A program made the translations under genes and the position numbers. This document shows, in pieces, positions 5,603-5,820 of a stretch of DNA of 5,820 bases. Source of the stretch: an uncultured Sulfurovum sp. (lineage in GTDB: Bacteria > Campylobacterota > Campylobacteria > Campylobacterales > Sulfurovaceae); assembly GCA_902727905.1 (NCBI GenBank), contig CACVAR010000185.1, forward strand, positions 1-5,820, given 5' to 3'. Each line of letters begins with the position of its first letter. Within the stretch, counting starts at the first letter, position 1. The notes beneath the pieces are model-generated. The model ran no database searches and was not told the DNA's origin. It was given only the letters and a program-made list of their open reading frames with translations.

Positions 5603-5820
5603 ATGACACAAAACCTTTATTTAGAGAAACTAGAAACTTTAAAAAAGTGGGCCTATGCTTACTATGTAGATGACAATCCAATAGCAACAGATGAAGAGTA
5701 TGATCTACTTTATCATGAAGTCTTAGACTATGAAACAGCTAATCCTAATGAAGTAGCCGAAGACTCTCCAACTAAAAGAGTAGGGGGTGTGGTGCGTGAT
5801 GAGTTTTCTAAAGCAGAACA
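5603..5820 (+). CDS. ligA: NAD-dependent DNA ligase LigA, N-terminal part (cut by window edge)
   Basis: The first 72 codons of the replicative and repair DNA ligase, which seals 3'-OH/5'-phosphate nicks using NAD+. The visible part is domain Ia, which is specific to NAD-dependent ligases and binds the nicotinamide mononucleotide moiety. It shows AYAYYVDDNP (17-26), TDEEYD (29-34) and SPTKRVGG (55-62). Tyr20, Asp30, Tyr33 and Asp34 align by eye with E. coli Tyr22, Asp32, Tyr35 and Asp36. Tyr21 takes the place of E. coli His23. The catalytic KxDG lysine and later domains lie beyond the window. The gene is divergent from glnD and probably has its own promoter. The reading frame is open to base 5820 with no stop, so truncation is only due to the window. 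Confidence 0.95.
   Translation, partial: MTQNLYLEKLETLKKWAYAYYVDDNPIATDEEYDLLYHEVLDYETANPNEVAEDSPTKRVGGVVRDEFSKAE

Noticed and set aside
5603..5820. ligA as a truncated pseudogene
   Set aside because: The frame is open to the last base with all expected domain Ia motifs; the missing part is simply outside the window.
1..5820. CRISPR arrays, tRNA or rRNA genes
   Set aside because: No regularly spaced repeats, cloverleaf-forming segments or rRNA-like sequence was noticed, and almost all of the window is accounted for by protein-coding genes.

Overview
This AT-rich window most likely comes from the chromosome of a member of the Campylobacterota (former Epsilonproteobacteria), for example a Sulfurimonas- or Arcobacter-like bacterium. 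The reasons are low GC, Campylobacterota-flavoured versions of GlmS, GlnD and LigA, a Gram-negative outer-membrane protein, and promoters with a clear -10 but no recognisable -35. The genus is an inference; no alignment was run.

Layout: a complete type II toxin-antitoxin module lies on the minus strand at the left edge (RHH antitoxin 248-481, RelE/ParE-type toxin 4-255, overlapping by 8 nt). Its upstream region, 482-615, also carries the promoter of the divergent yfaZ-like outer-membrane protein gene (616-1197, plus strand). A nested hairpin at 1207-1246 separates this gene from the convergent glmS and can serve as a bidirectional terminator. A two-gene minus-strand operon follows: glnD (3071-5521) is transcribed first, then glmS (1259-3067), with only 3 nt between them. 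An 81-bp divergent intergenic region (5522-5602) holds a perfect 9-bp inverted repeat. The right edge contains the first 72 codons of ligA on the plus strand.

The genes are mostly housekeeping. GlnD is the glutamine-sensing uridylyltransferase/uridylyl-removing enzyme for PII proteins. GlmS uses glutamine to make glucosamine-6-phosphate, the entry to peptidoglycan and LPS amino sugars. Their tight coupling places a glutamine sensor and a major glutamine consumer under one transcript. LigA seals nicks in DNA replication and repair. The toxin-antitoxin pair is the only clearly accessory element.

I see no wholly new system. The points most worth a second look are the palindrome between glnD and ligA, the glnD-glmS coupling, unusual residues in GlnD, and the doubled GTATAC operator-like site of the toxin-antitoxin module. 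No tRNA, rRNA, CRISPR array, insertion sequence or long repeat was seen.
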